A stretch of 6,643 bases of DNA from Candidatus Uhrbacteria bacterium (GCA_903828685.1 CAIKNB010000121.1:1-6643), one strand, 5' to 3'; positions 1-6,572 are shown, counted from the first letter of the stretch. Notes: generated by a model from the sequence alone, not told the origin. A program made the numbers and translations.

Positions 1-56
1 AACACGTCTCCCTGTCACGGAGAAGATCGAGGGTTCGAATCCCTTCCGACCCGCCA
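1..56 (+). tRNA. tRNA-Asp (anticodon GTC), 3' part
   Basis: The 3' part of an aspartate tRNA; the acceptor 5' strand and D arm lie before the window. The anticodon arm is TCTCC (7-11), loop CTGTCAC (12-18) and GGAGA (19-23), five paired bases with GTC at 14-16. After a five-base variable loop comes the T arm, GAGGG / TTCGAAT / CCCTT (29-45). The acceptor 3' strand CCGACCC (46-52), discriminator G53 and a genomically encoded CCA (54-56) follow. G73 with a GTC anticodon matches tRNA-Asp identity. It is transcribed toward the - strand genes and is followed by a hairpin at 60-93. Confidence 0.93.
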
Positions 57-59
57 TAG

Positions 60-93
60 AAAAACACTTCGCATTTGCGAGGTGTTTTTCTTT
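60..93 (+). terminator. Intrinsic terminator after tRNA-Asp
   Basis: Thirteen base pairs, with one G-T wobble, run from A60-T89 to C72-G77 around an ATTT loop. The right arm ends in TTTTT followed by CTTT. It starts four bases after the tRNA CCA. The left arm is A-rich, so the hairpin also has a T-run on the - strand and could act in both directions. Confidence 0.85.
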
Positions 94-114
94 ATAGATA
101 AGAATGCTTATTTA

Positions 115-152
115 TACGAAAAAGACCCCGCTCAACCATTGGCGGGGCCTTT
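115..152 (-). terminator. Bidirectional terminator for ppsA
   Basis: GC-rich stem CCCCGC (126-131) with GCGGGG (142-147), extended outward past one A-C mismatch by AAAG/CTTT; the loop is ten bases. Read on the - strand it ends in GGGGTCTTTTT, a good intrinsic terminator about 120 bp after the ppsA stop codon. On the + strand it ends GGGGCCTTTCC and would be weaker. It separates the convergent tRNA and ppsA units. The stretch 153-274 shows no gene, only a weak 5-bp stem at 166-181. Confidence 0.82.
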
Positions 153-274
153 CCTCGTTTGCACGTTCGGTTTTATCCGAAGTGGTTCAATTATGCCATA
201 TTCCGAAATATCGCGCAAGTTCCTACCTATCCACTTTTTACCCTGTAATCATTGAATAAACCCTGCCCTGTTGA

Positions 275-2686
275 TTATTTTCTGCTCATTCTCTTTTCCA
301 GTTTCACCACGTTCATGGTGGTCTTGAGTATGGTGTCGGGATTGAGCGAGATGCTGTCGATCCCCTGGCGCACCAGGAACTCGGTGAAGTCCGGGAAGTC
401 TGATGGCGCCTGGCCGCAGATGCCCACTTTGATCTTCTTTTTCTTAGCCACTTGGATGACGCGCTTGAGCGACTCGTACACGGCCGGATTCCTTTCATTA
501 TATAAGCGACTCACGAGCGACGAGTCGCGGTCCACGCCCAGCGTGAGCTGTGTGAGATCGTTACTGCCGATGCTGAAGCCGTCGAACAAGTCCGCAAACT
601 TGTCAGCCAGGATAATGTTGGACGGAATCTCCACCATGACAAAAACCTTGAGTCCGTCTTTGTGGCGTTTGAGCCCGGCTGCGGCCATAGTCTTGAGCAC
701 TTCCTTTCCCTCTTCGGGCGTGCGGCAGAACGGGATCATAACAATCACATTCTTGAGCCCCATCTGCTCGCGCACCTTCTTGAACGCCGCACATTCCAGC
801 AGAAAAGCGTCGCGGTATTTGGAATCGTAGTAACGCGAAGCGCCGCGCCAGCCGATCATAGGATTTTCCTCGTGCGGTTCGTACGCGGTGCCACCCAAGA
901 GCTTGGCATACTCGTTGGTCTTGAAATCCGAGGTGCGCACGATCACGGGTTTGGGATAGAACGCGGCGGCCAACATTCCGATGCCCTCGGCCATGCGGTC
1001 CACAAAAAACTGCCGTTTGTCCTTGTAACCCCAAGTCAGCGCTTCGATCTTGCGCTTGAGTTTTTCGTCTTTGAGTTTGTTGAAATTCAGTAGCGCTAAA
1101 GGATGGATTTTCACGAAATCAGTGAAGATGAATTCGGTGCGCGCCAGACCCACGCCGTCATTCGGCAAGAACGAATATTCGAATGCCTGATCCGGCTCGG
1201 CCAGGTTCATCATGATTTGTGTTTTCGGACGTTTGAGCCCTTTGAGCTTGGTGCGTTTGACTTGGAACGGGAGTATGCCGGAATAGACTTTGCCTTCTTC
1301 GCCTTCGGCACACGAGACCGTGACCGACATGCCATTGCGCAAGACAGACGTAGCGTTTCCTGTACCAACCACGGCTGGCGTGCCCAGTTCGCGCGAGACG
1401 ATGGCCGCATGGCACGTGCGTCCGCCGCTGTTGGTCACGATGGCCGAAGCGCGCTTCATGACCGGCACCCAGTCCGGATCTGTCATGTGCGCCACCAAGA
1501 CTTCTTTGTCTTTGAAGTTGTTCATCTGCTTGGCGTCGTTGATGATGCGCACTTTGCCCGAACCGATGCGCGAACCGATGGAGAGGCCTTGCGCCAGCAC
1601 TTTGGATTTTTTGTCTAAGATATATTCCTCCAGCATGTTGCGGTCCTTTTGCGCTTGCACGGTCTCGGGCCGCGCCTGCACGATGAAAAGTTGGTGCGTC
1701 TTGCCGTCCTTGGCCCATTCGATATCCATAGGCTCGTCGCGCCGCGTAAGCTTGGAATAATATTTTTCGATGATCGTGCCCCAACGCGCGAGCGTCAGCA
1801 CCTCATCGTCGGTCAGACAGTAGCCGCGTTTTTCTTCCAACGAAACTTTGACGGTCTTGGTGGGACTCTGGCCTTTCAGGTCATAGATGATCTTGGTTTC
1901 TTTGTCACCCAAGCGCTTGCCCACGATGGGACGGAACTTTTCTTTGAGCAGCGGCTTGTACACGAAGTACTGGTCGGGCGTGACAATGCCTTGCACCACG
2001 CTCTCGCCCAAGCCATAAGCTGCGTTGATGATGATGGCGTCGCGAAAACCGGATTCGGTGTCGATGGTGAACATGACGCCGGCCGAAGCCATATCCGACC
2101 TGACCATGAGCTGAACTCCAGCCGAGAGCGCGATCTTGAGATGGCTGAAACCTTTTTCCACGCGGTATACGATGGCGCGGTTGGTGAAGAGCGAAGCGTA
2201 ACAATCCTTGACCGCTTTGATCAGTGCTTCATGTCCGCGGATGTTCAAGTACGTTTCCTGCTGGCCCGCAAAAGATGCGCCGGGCAAATCCTCGGCCGTA
2301 GCTGACGAGCGCACTGCGACTTCGACTTCTCTCCCCTGCTCTGCGCACAGCTTGTCATAAGCTTTGATGATGGCTCGCGCGAGGTCTGCCGGCATATCGG
2401 CGCCCGCAATCATCTCGCGCACGCGCGCGCCACGCTCGGACAAATCTTTGATATTGGTGATGTCCAAACCTTTGAGCTCCTGACGGATCTTGTTGCGCAG
2501 TTTGTTCTTGTCGACATATTCCCAATACGCCGTAGCCGTAACTGCGTAGCCGTTGGGGATGGGAATGCCGTAGCGTCCGAGCTTGCGGTACATCTCGCCT
2601 AAACTCGCGTTCTTGCCGCCGACGAGAGCTACGTCAGTGTTGCGCAAGCGGCTGAATGGAATGACCAAGGATTTTTTGGAGGGCAT
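275..2686 (-). CDS. ppsA: Phosphoenolpyruvate synthase (pyruvate, water dikinase)
   Basis: Makes phosphoenolpyruvate from pyruvate, converting ATP to AMP and phosphate (EC 2.7.9.2), the entry step of gluconeogenesis in the cytoplasm. At 803 residues it is close to the E. coli enzyme (792) and appears intact. The N-terminal nucleotide-binding domain is marked by LVGGKNASLGEM (21-32), RSSATAEDLPGASFAGQQET (126-145) and QARPETV (337-343). The swivelling phosphohistidine domain carries GGRTCHAAIVSREL, with the phospho-acceptor His at 426. The C-terminal PEP/pyruvate barrel shows LARTEF (514-519), ENPMIGWRGASRY (607-619), GSNDLTQLTLGVDRD (707-721) and GICGQAPSD, with the conserved Cys at 757. The start is supported by the fit of the N-terminus to the family. 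It lies 4 nt after the tspO stop, with no Shine-Dalgarno match visible (AAAATTATG), so expression probably depends on tspO translation. Confidence 0.97.
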   Translation of the reverse strand: MPSKKSLVIPFSRLRNTDVALVGGKNASLGEMYRKLGRYGIPIPNGYAVTATAYWEYVDKNKLRNKIRQELKGLDITNIKDLSERGARVREMIAGADMPADLARAIIKAYDKLCAEQGREVEVAVRSSATAEDLPGASFAGQQETYLNIRGHEALIKAVKDCYASLFTNRAIVYRVEKGFSHLKIALSAGVQLMVRSDMASAGVMFTIDTESGFRDAIIINAAYGLGESVVQGIVTPDQYFVYKPLLKEKFRPIVGKRLGDKETKIIYDLKGQSPTKTVKVSLEEKRGYCLTDDEVLTLARWGTIIEKYYSKLTRRDEPMDIEWAKDGKTHQLFIVQARPETVQAQKDRNMLEEYILDKKSKVLAQGLSIGSRIGSGKVRIINDAKQMNNFKDKEVLVAHMTDPDWVPVMKRASAIVTNSGGRTCHAAIVSRELGTPAVVGTGNATSVLRNGMSVTVSCAEGEEGKVYSGILPFQVKRTKLKGLKRPKTQIMMNLAEPDQAFEYSFLPNDGVGLARTEFIFTDFVKIHPLALLNFNKLKDEKLKRKIEALTWGYKDKRQFFVDRMAEGIGMLAAAFYPKPVIVRTSDFKTNEYAKLLGGTAYEPHEENPMIGWRGASRYYDSKYRDAFLLECAAFKKVREQMGLKNVIVMIPFCRTPEEGKEVLKTMAAAGLKRHKDGLKVFVMVEIPSNIILADKFADLFDGFSIGSNDLTQLTLGVDRDSSLVSRLYNERNPAVYESLKRVIQVAKKKKIKVGICGQAPSDFPDFTEFLVRQGIDSISLNPDTILKTTMNVVKLEKRMSRK

Positions 2687-2690
2687 AATT

Positions 2691-3113
2691 TTAATGTTTG
2701 TTCCGATTGATGAAAGTCACGGTCAATTGCAGCACCGTGGCAAAGCATACCCACAAGAGATACGGCACATTAATCCAGGCTATCCATGGCGCATACGGCC
2801 AGATAGCAATTATGGACCAGAGCAAAGTAGCCAAGACGAGTAAGATATCCACCGCAGCCAAAAGATTGTTCTTCATTCCGAACTGGATGGGACTGAACAT
2901 CAGATTGAAAATCAAGTTCAGGATGAAAGGCAGCGCCACCAAAAGCGGAAGCTGATTTTGCCACGCCTGCAAAAATACGGCGCCGAACGACAAGATGATC
3001 AAAACATACAACACTGACCACACCGGACCGAAGAGCCATCCTGGCGGAGCCCACGAAGGTTTTTTGAGTTTTGAATACCACGTAAAAGCCGAACTTGCGT
3101 TTTTAGCTGGCAT
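2691..3113 (-). CDS. tspO: TspO/MBR (tryptophan-rich sensory) membrane protein, short form
   Basis: A 140-residue membrane protein of the TspO / peripheral benzodiazepine receptor family. Bacterial members bind porphyrins and are tied to stress or tetrapyrrole signalling; the ligand here cannot be told. Family hallmarks are WYSKLKKPSWAPPGWLFGPV (12-31) and PYLLWVCFATVLQLTV (117-132). Hydrophobic segments lie near 31-50, 55-77, 82-104 and 109-135. The usual first helix before the WY motif is absent: only about 11 residues precede it, and an in-frame TAA lies five codons upstream of the ATG, so no longer start exists. It leads a two-gene unit with ppsA. An extended -10 (TGC-TAAAAT) lies nine bases before the ATG and no Shine-Dalgarno is present, suggesting a nearly leaderless mRNA. 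Confidence 0.92.
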   Translation of the reverse strand: MPAKNASSAFTWYSKLKKPSWAPPGWLFGPVWSVLYVLIILSFGAVFLQAWQNQLPLLVALPFILNLIFNLMFSPIQFGMKNNLLAAVDILLVLATLLWSIIAIWPYAPWIAWINVPYLLWVCFATVLQLTVTFINRNKH

Positions 3114-3122
3114 AGTGCGGCT

Positions 3123-3131
3123 ATTTTAGCA
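3123..3131 (-). promoter_or_regulatory. Extended -10 promoter of tspO-ppsA
   Basis: On the - strand the sequence reads TGC-TAAAAT, a five-of-six match to TATAAT with the extended TGN motif; no convincing -35 is present at 16-18 bp. The predicted start is near 3116, only about three bases before the tspO ATG. The lack of a -35 and the palindrome centred about 63 bp upstream of that start would fit activator-dependent expression. Confidence 0.55.
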
Positions 3132-3157
3132 CCGCGTACGCTATTCGCACATTCACC

Positions 3158-3188
3158 TCAAACCCTTGCCCTTATTCGTACGAATTAG
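3158..3188 (-). repeat. Palindromic operator-like repeat, copy 1 (upstream of tspO)
   Basis: The palindrome CTTATTCGTACGAATTAG (3171-3188, + strand) has one mismatch from perfect symmetry. On the tspO side it is followed by the conserved flank AAGGGTTTGA (read on the - strand). The whole 31-nt unit matches copy 4 (6610-6640) at 30 of 31 positions. The TTA at 3185-3187 is also the lgt stop codon. It is centred 51.5 bp before the tspO -10. Confidence 0.85.
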
Positions 3189-3973
3189 ACCGAGGTCGGC
3201 TTTGATTTTCTAAAATAGATATAGACGCTTATGGCCAAGACGAAGATATATAGGAGAGGATAGAAATACGCGGGTGCGTGGAAAGATGCGGACGGCATGC
3301 GCAAAAAGTTGTTGAAGAAACGAAAAGCCGTGAACCAGAGAGTGAACGCCAGGATGGCCGCGCCGTGGAATCTTTTCTTTTTGAGCACGCGGACCGCTAT
3401 GAGCGAGCCCATGAGCGCGGCAGCCAATTCATACAATTCCGTGGGATGCACGGGCGCAACGCTGAACGGACCGGAGATGCCTTGCGACATCTGGTAGAGA
3501 TGCGCCGGGCTGAACAACGGGAAAGTCACGCCCCAGGGCAAACTCGTCACCGTGCCGAAACAGCAGCCGTTCAAAAAACATCCCACGCGCATAGCAGCGA
3601 TACCCAAACCCAAGAACGGCGCTGCTGCGTCGCCGAGCTTCCACACATCGAACTTGAAGATTTTGGCCGACGCCATCCCGGCCAGCACGGCGCACATCAA
3701 TCCGCCGTACAGCGAGAAGCCCGAGAGGTCAAAGGAAAAAATGCGCCACGGTTCAGTCAGGTACGGTCCGAGGTCAGTCGCGACATACAGCAACCTCGCG
3801 CCCACAAAAGCGGCCACGGTCATGCAGAGCAAGGCGCATATAACCGGACGCTTAGGTAATCCTCGCCTGACAGCTAAAGAGTATGTCCCCCACAGGACAA
3901 TGACCGCGGCGAGCAAAGTAAAAACTACATACGCTTTGATGTCCCAACCGAAAAGGAAAAAATCCGGATGCAT
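3185..3973 (-). CDS. lgt: Prolipoprotein diacylglyceryl transferase
   Basis: Transfers diacylglycerol from phosphatidylglycerol to the lipobox cysteine of prolipoproteins, the first step of bacterial lipoprotein maturation at the membrane. The 262-residue product has several hydrophobic segments and Lgt landmarks: SLYGGL (87-92), the signature MRVGCFLNGCCFG (128-140) followed by SLPWG, HPTELYE (176-182), and FRFFNNFLR (217-225) near the end. R129 and R218 align with the two essential arginines of E. coli Lgt (R143, R239). E. coli H103, N146, E151 and E243 are replaced here by Y89, C132, C137 and N222. The cysteine pattern is familiar from a subgroup of Lgt proteins, so the name is retained. 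Its ATG overlaps the upstream lipoprotein stop as TAATG, implying translational coupling. Confidence 0.93.
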   Translation of the reverse strand: MHPDFFLFGWDIKAYVVFTLLAAVIVLWGTYSLAVRRGLPKRPVICALLCMTVAAFVGARLLYVATDLGPYLTEPWRIFSFDLSGFSLYGGLMCAVLAGMASAKIFKFDVWKLGDAAAPFLGLGIAAMRVGCFLNGCCFGTVTSLPWGVTFPLFSPAHLYQMSQGISGPFSVAPVHPTELYELAAALMGSLIAVRVLKKKRFHGAAILAFTLWFTAFRFFNNFLRMPSASFHAPAYFYPLLYIFVLAISVYIYFRKSKPTSV

Positions 3974-6051
3974 TATTTTTTCGGCGCGGGCGCGGGTTTG
4001 GCTTTGCTGTCTGTCACGCTGGTCATGATTTTGATCAAACCATTTTGGTAACTGATGTTAATCGAACCGCTCAGGCCGAAATTTTTGCTGTCCGAATCTG
4101 TAGCCGTAAGACTGAGGGTAATGGCTGCTCCTTTCTGCGTAGATGAACCTTTCATCACGCCGCCGTCATAAGTGAACGGAAAATTCGTAGGTTGGCTATC
4201 CTTGGTGACCAGCGAGAGCGTGCCGTTCTTGTCATCCTTGGCCGCGATGTCCAATTCGATGGGTACGGTTTTGCCTTTGAGCGTGGTCAAATCAATCGAA
4301 AGGTCGCATCCTTCCGCATCTTTGTTGCCTTTGAGCTTGTCTTTCAGGTCTGGCGGCACAACGACATCGGTGATGGTCAGCGTACCTCCGGGCCACTTGC
4401 CCACGAGATCCTTGAGGCTGGGGCCAAGATTGATGTTGAAGCGGTCTTTCAAAAACTTCGCATATTCTAGCTTGCCGTCCGGACCCGAAAAGTAAGCACG
4501 CGCACCCTGCACCAGGTCATCCACGTTGATGGCTTTGTCCGCGATCATTCCGGTCTTGTCCGTGAGGTCAAAGCGGTTAGTGTCCTTCATCATCTTGTCC
4601 ACGAAGTGGCCAAGCACGTCGAGACGGCCCTCGGTATCCAAGCCGTTGCTCAAGGCCGTGGGCGCCGAGGTCTCGTCCAAGAATCCAGCCTTGTCCATGG
4701 CATCCATGATCTTCTTAAGCTTGTTCTGCGCAGCCGTCATTTTGTCTTCGCTTTGCATGCGCGACTGGAATTGTGATTGATACGCGTCTTTGACCTCCTG
4801 GCGCACTACGTCTTCTTCCTGCGCAGTCAAAGGCGCCATTCCGTTCTCGTGGCGCGTAGCGTTTTCCTGTGCGATGGCTTCGATCGAGAGCTGACGGTTC
4901 ACGCCGCGCATCTGGTCCCACACCGCATTAAAATCACCCTTGTCCACGTTGTAACCGTAGAAGTATCCGGAAGAGCCGTTCTTGAATGCCGTATACGCGG
5001 CTTCGACCTCGGTGTTCTTCCAGGATGCGATTTCGTGGTTGATGACTTCGATGGCGACTTTGCCGGCTGTGGTGATGATGAATTTATCCGAGATGGTCTC
5101 GCCGATGACCTTGGCCGCGTCCTCATATTGTCCGCCCGCGATGTAGCCAGCAGCTTTGCTCACGGCTGCGATATCGTCCTTGCCCTCAAGCACGCTACCC
5201 AAAGCCTCTTTGAACGCCGACTCCGGGACGTTCTTGGAGATTTTTTTGCCGATCAAAAGCTGGAGCTTCTCGTTGAAACCTTCTACGTCGCCTTTTTTGT
5301 ATTGATCATACAATCCTTTGTAACCGTCGTCCTTGAGCATGTCGGCCACGACCGCTGCCGTGTATGAGGAATTGATGCCCATCTTTTTGAGCGTCATGTC
5401 CACGGCCTTCTTGCCTATCTCGTTGGTCACATCGTTGATGTTCTCCTTGAGGGAATCATCTAAAGTCTTGGAATGGATCCAGTCCTCCGTGAGTTTGGTA
5501 TTGCTCTTGAGTTTGGTCAGGCCGAACAGGCTGAAGTGATAAGTGGAAAACGTAACCGTGCCGCTAGAAAGATCCACGCTGTCGGGTTTGATGTATTCAT
5601 ACCCGGTGCCGTCGTAATACGCCACGCGCAAATGGTCCACCTGGTTGGCCGCCGGAATCTGATCCGCCGGGACCTTAAAGCTGACCGTGGCCTTTTCGTT
5701 CAGGCGCGTGGGCTTGCCCACTGAAATTTCGATAGGTGCGCCGATCATATTCACCTCGCTGCCCACATACTTGGGCGTGTCTCCGGGGTTGGCCAACTGG
5801 ATATCCGCATCCTTGTCCAAAGCGCCTTGCGGGATGGCTACTGACACCTGATTCGCATTCAAATCACCCAAAGTCACGGCTTTGCTGTTCCCGCCAGTGG
5901 ATTTGATGGGCTCTGCGATGGTTTTAGTGAATTGCCAAGTGGTGCCGGCTGTTGGCGCTGTCGCGGATTTTTGAGCTGAACCGCAACCCACGAGTCCCAA
6001 AGCCGCAAACGCTACCAATGAACCAAGCACAATCTGTTTGATTTGGCGCAT
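3973..6051 (-). CDS. Large secreted lipoprotein with ZU5-like N-terminal domain, function unknown
   Basis: I do not recognise this 692-residue protein. The start at 6051 is chosen because it gives a textbook lipoprotein signal peptide: basic MRQIKQ, a hydrophobic core, and lipobox LVGC with Cys23. An in-frame ATG 57 bp upstream (6108) would bury this signal behind a 19-residue leader. After an Ala/Thr linker, residues about 37-180 look like a beta-sandwich: VSVAIPQGALDKDADIQL resembles ZU5-type domains, and the domain ends in TFSTYHFSLFGL, with an HFS tripeptide at 172-174. Residues about 185-545 are predicted mostly helical and charged. Residues about 546-680 (GKWPGGTLTITD onward) are beta-rich with alternating polar and hydrophobic residues, reminiscent of lipocalin-like barrels. 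The tail is KAKPAPAPKK. C582 is the only other cysteine. It is probably anchored outside the cytoplasmic membrane and lipidated by the next gene's product. Confidence 0.85.
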   Translation of the reverse strand: MRQIKQIVLGSLVAFAALGLVGCGSAQKSATAPTAGTTWQFTKTIAEPIKSTGGNSKAVTLGDLNANQVSVAIPQGALDKDADIQLANPGDTPKYVGSEVNMIGAPIEISVGKPTRLNEKATVSFKVPADQIPAANQVDHLRVAYYDGTGYEYIKPDSVDLSSGTVTFSTYHFSLFGLTKLKSNTKLTEDWIHSKTLDDSLKENINDVTNEIGKKAVDMTLKKMGINSSYTAAVVADMLKDDGYKGLYDQYKKGDVEGFNEKLQLLIGKKISKNVPESAFKEALGSVLEGKDDIAAVSKAAGYIAGGQYEDAAKVIGETISDKFIITTAGKVAIEVINHEIASWKNTEVEAAYTAFKNGSSGYFYGYNVDKGDFNAVWDQMRGVNRQLSIEAIAQENATRHENGMAPLTAQEEDVVRQEVKDAYQSQFQSRMQSEDKMTAAQNKLKKIMDAMDKAGFLDETSAPTALSNGLDTEGRLDVLGHFVDKMMKDTNRFDLTDKTGMIADKAINVDDLVQGARAYFSGPDGKLEYAKFLKDRFNINLGPSLKDLVGKWPGGTLTITDVVVPPDLKDKLKGNKDAEGCDLSIDLTTLKGKTVPIELDIAAKDDKNGTLSLVTKDSQPTNFPFTYDGGVMKGSSTQKGAAITLSLTATDSDSKNFGLSGSINISYQNGLIKIMTSVTDSKAKPAPAPKK

Positions 6052-6089
6052 AAAAAAATATGATGATAAATGCTGACTGAATTTGCTAA

Positions 6090-6118
6090 AGCATAGCGTA
6101 TCCAGCAAAGACAGGCAA
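6090..6118 (-). promoter_or_regulatory. Candidate promoter of lipoprotein-lgt unit
   Basis: On the - strand TTGCCT (6118-6113) and TATGCT (6095-6090) are separated by 17 bp, each a four-of-six match to the sigma-70 consensus. The predicted start is near 6083, giving a leader of about 31 nt. No Shine-Dalgarno precedes the ATG at 6051, only a T-run. The promoter lies between palindrome copy 2 and the gene, with the palindrome centre 48.5 bp before the -10. Confidence 0.45.
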
Positions 6119-6121
6119 TTT

Positions 6122-6152
6122 AACAGTCCTTTGTATTATTCGTACGAATTAG
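6122..6152 (-). repeat. Palindromic operator-like repeat, copy 2 (between arsR and lipoprotein gene)
   Basis: The symmetric part TTATTCGTACGAATTA (6136-6151, + strand) has one mismatch. Read on the - strand the copy begins GGTCTAATTCGTACGAATAA, identical over 20 nt to copy 1. On the promoter side only AAGG of the conserved flank remains, at the same offset. TTA at 6149-6151 is the arsR stop codon. Confidence 0.8.
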
Positions 6153-6403
6153 ACCAGGGTTAAAATGCTGGTGATCACAGAATGACGTGGTTCGATGAGA
6201 TAATAAAATACGTTCAATCCGATCTGCTTATGCCCCACTACCTCGGCTTTTAACAGGACCTGGAGGTGCTTTGACGTTGAACGCATGGACAGATGAATGG
6301 AATCCGAGACAGCTGTGACCGTCATTGAGCTTTTGCACAACATCTCCAGAATGATTAACCGACGCTGGTTAGCCAAAGCTTTCAGTAATTTTTCTGCTTG
6401 CAT
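6149..6403 (-). CDS. ArsR-family winged-helix transcriptional regulator
   Basis: A compact 84-residue DNA-binding protein. EKLLKALANQRRLIILEML (4-22) is the typical first helix of the ArsR/SmtB fold. VTAVSDSIHLSMRSTSKHLQ (29-48) continuing to residue 56 is the helix-turn-helix ending in the recognition helix, and GHKQIGLNVFYYL (57-69) is the wing. The usual metal-binding ELCVCDL motif is absent; one cysteine (C23) remains, so a metal sensor is not supported and the signal is unknown. The C-terminal dimerisation helix is slightly short. The start is supported by GAAGGA seven bases before the ATG, the only clear Shine-Dalgarno in the window. A perfect palindrome 16 bases upstream is the natural candidate operator for autoregulation. 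The neighbouring units carry the same palindrome, suggesting that this protein controls them. Confidence 0.88.
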   Translation of the reverse strand: MQAEKLLKALANQRRLIILEMLCKSSMTVTAVSDSIHLSMRSTSKHLQVLLKAEVVGHKQIGLNVFYYLIEPRHSVITSILTLV

Positions 6404-6410
6404 ATTTGTA

Positions 6411-6416
6411 TCCTTC
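6411..6416 (-). promoter_or_regulatory. arsR ribosome binding site
   Basis: GAAGGA on the - strand, seven bases before the ATG at 6403. It fixes the start and shows that the arsR mRNA has a leader. The promoter must therefore lie farther upstream, in or beyond palindrome copy 3; a TTGTCA at 6457-6462 is a possible -35, but no good -10 stands at the usual distance. Confidence 0.65.
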
Positions 6417-6418
6417 GT

Positions 6419-6449
6419 CTAATTCGTACGAATTAGGATTAAGGTTTGA
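6419..6449 (+). repeat. Palindromic operator-like repeat, copy 3 (arsR upstream region)
   Basis: CTAATTCGTACGAATTAG (6419-6436) is a perfect 18-bp palindrome. Its conserved flank TTAAGGTTTGA points right, away from arsR and toward the + strand promoter at 6456. The 31-nt unit matches the reverse complement of copy 4 at 27 of 31 positions. Its position between the arsR Shine-Dalgarno and any arsR promoter is right for repression of arsR. Confidence 0.87.
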
Positions 6450-6455
6450 GTTAGT

Positions 6456-6483
6456 TTGACAAGATAAATATTTGTGATAATAT
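6456..6483 (+). promoter_or_regulatory. Candidate + strand promoter, divergent from arsR
   Basis: A perfect -35 TTGACA (6456-6461) is followed by TAATAT (6478-6483) at 16 bp, or by the overlapping GATAAT (6476-6481) at a short 14 bp spacing. The surrounding DNA is very AT-rich. The predicted start is near 6490. No ATG-initiated reading frame is evident downstream before the hairpin at 6501. Confidence 0.5.
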
Positions 6484-6500
6484 TTTTTTGAATCACCACG

Positions 6501-6546
6501 AAGAGCGCCCTTCAAGGTTCCGTCCTTGCGGGGTTCTTTTCTTTTT
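6501..6546 (+). terminator. Hairpin with T-rich tail (terminator or attenuator)
   Basis: CAAGG (6513-6517) pairs with CCTTG (6524-6528) around TTCCGT. The stem is extended, past single mismatches, by CCC/GGG at 6508-6510 and 6531-6533 and by weak outer pairs. It is followed by TTCTTTTCTTTTTA. On the + strand this resembles an intrinsic terminator about 10 nt after the predicted start at 6490, implying a transcript of only about 55 nt or an attenuator for a gene beyond the window. Confidence 0.45.
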
Positions 6547-6555
6547 AGGGTCTCC

Positions 6556-6572
6556 TCAAGGTCGCTCCTTGA
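6556..6572. other. Second CAAGG/CCTTG stem-loop
   Basis: A six-bp perfect stem, TCAAGG (6556-6561) with CCTTGA (6567-6572), around the loop TCGCT. It closely resembles the inner stem-loop at 6513-6528: the same CAAGGT left side and TCCTTG right side with different loop bases. It has no T-run after it on either strand, so it is not a terminator. On the - strand each copy displays CAAGGA at the start of its hairpin. Confidence 0.4.

Noticed and set aside
166..181. TTCGG/CCGAA stem-loop after the terminators
   Set aside because: It has only five pairs, does not extend, and has no T-run or neighbouring feature; likely chance.
252..2305. Several + strand reading frames of 140-220 codons across the ppsA region
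   Set aside because: They lie opposite a full-length, motif-complete ppsA, show no recognisable domains, and have low-complexity or Arg/His-rich compositions typical of antisense frames.
3278..3859. + strand frame of 193 codons opposite lgt
   Set aside because: Composition is rich in Arg, His and Glu without domains, and the - strand lgt is clearly the real gene.
6052..6108. Upstream ATG giving the lipoprotein a 19-residue extension
   Set aside because: It would place a leader before a perfect lipoprotein signal peptide, and it would start upstream of the predicted transcription start near 6083.
6471..6481. TTGTGATAA resembling a DnaA box
   Set aside because: It lacks one base of TGTGGATAA and stands alone; no cluster of boxes or dnaA/dnaN genes supports an origin.
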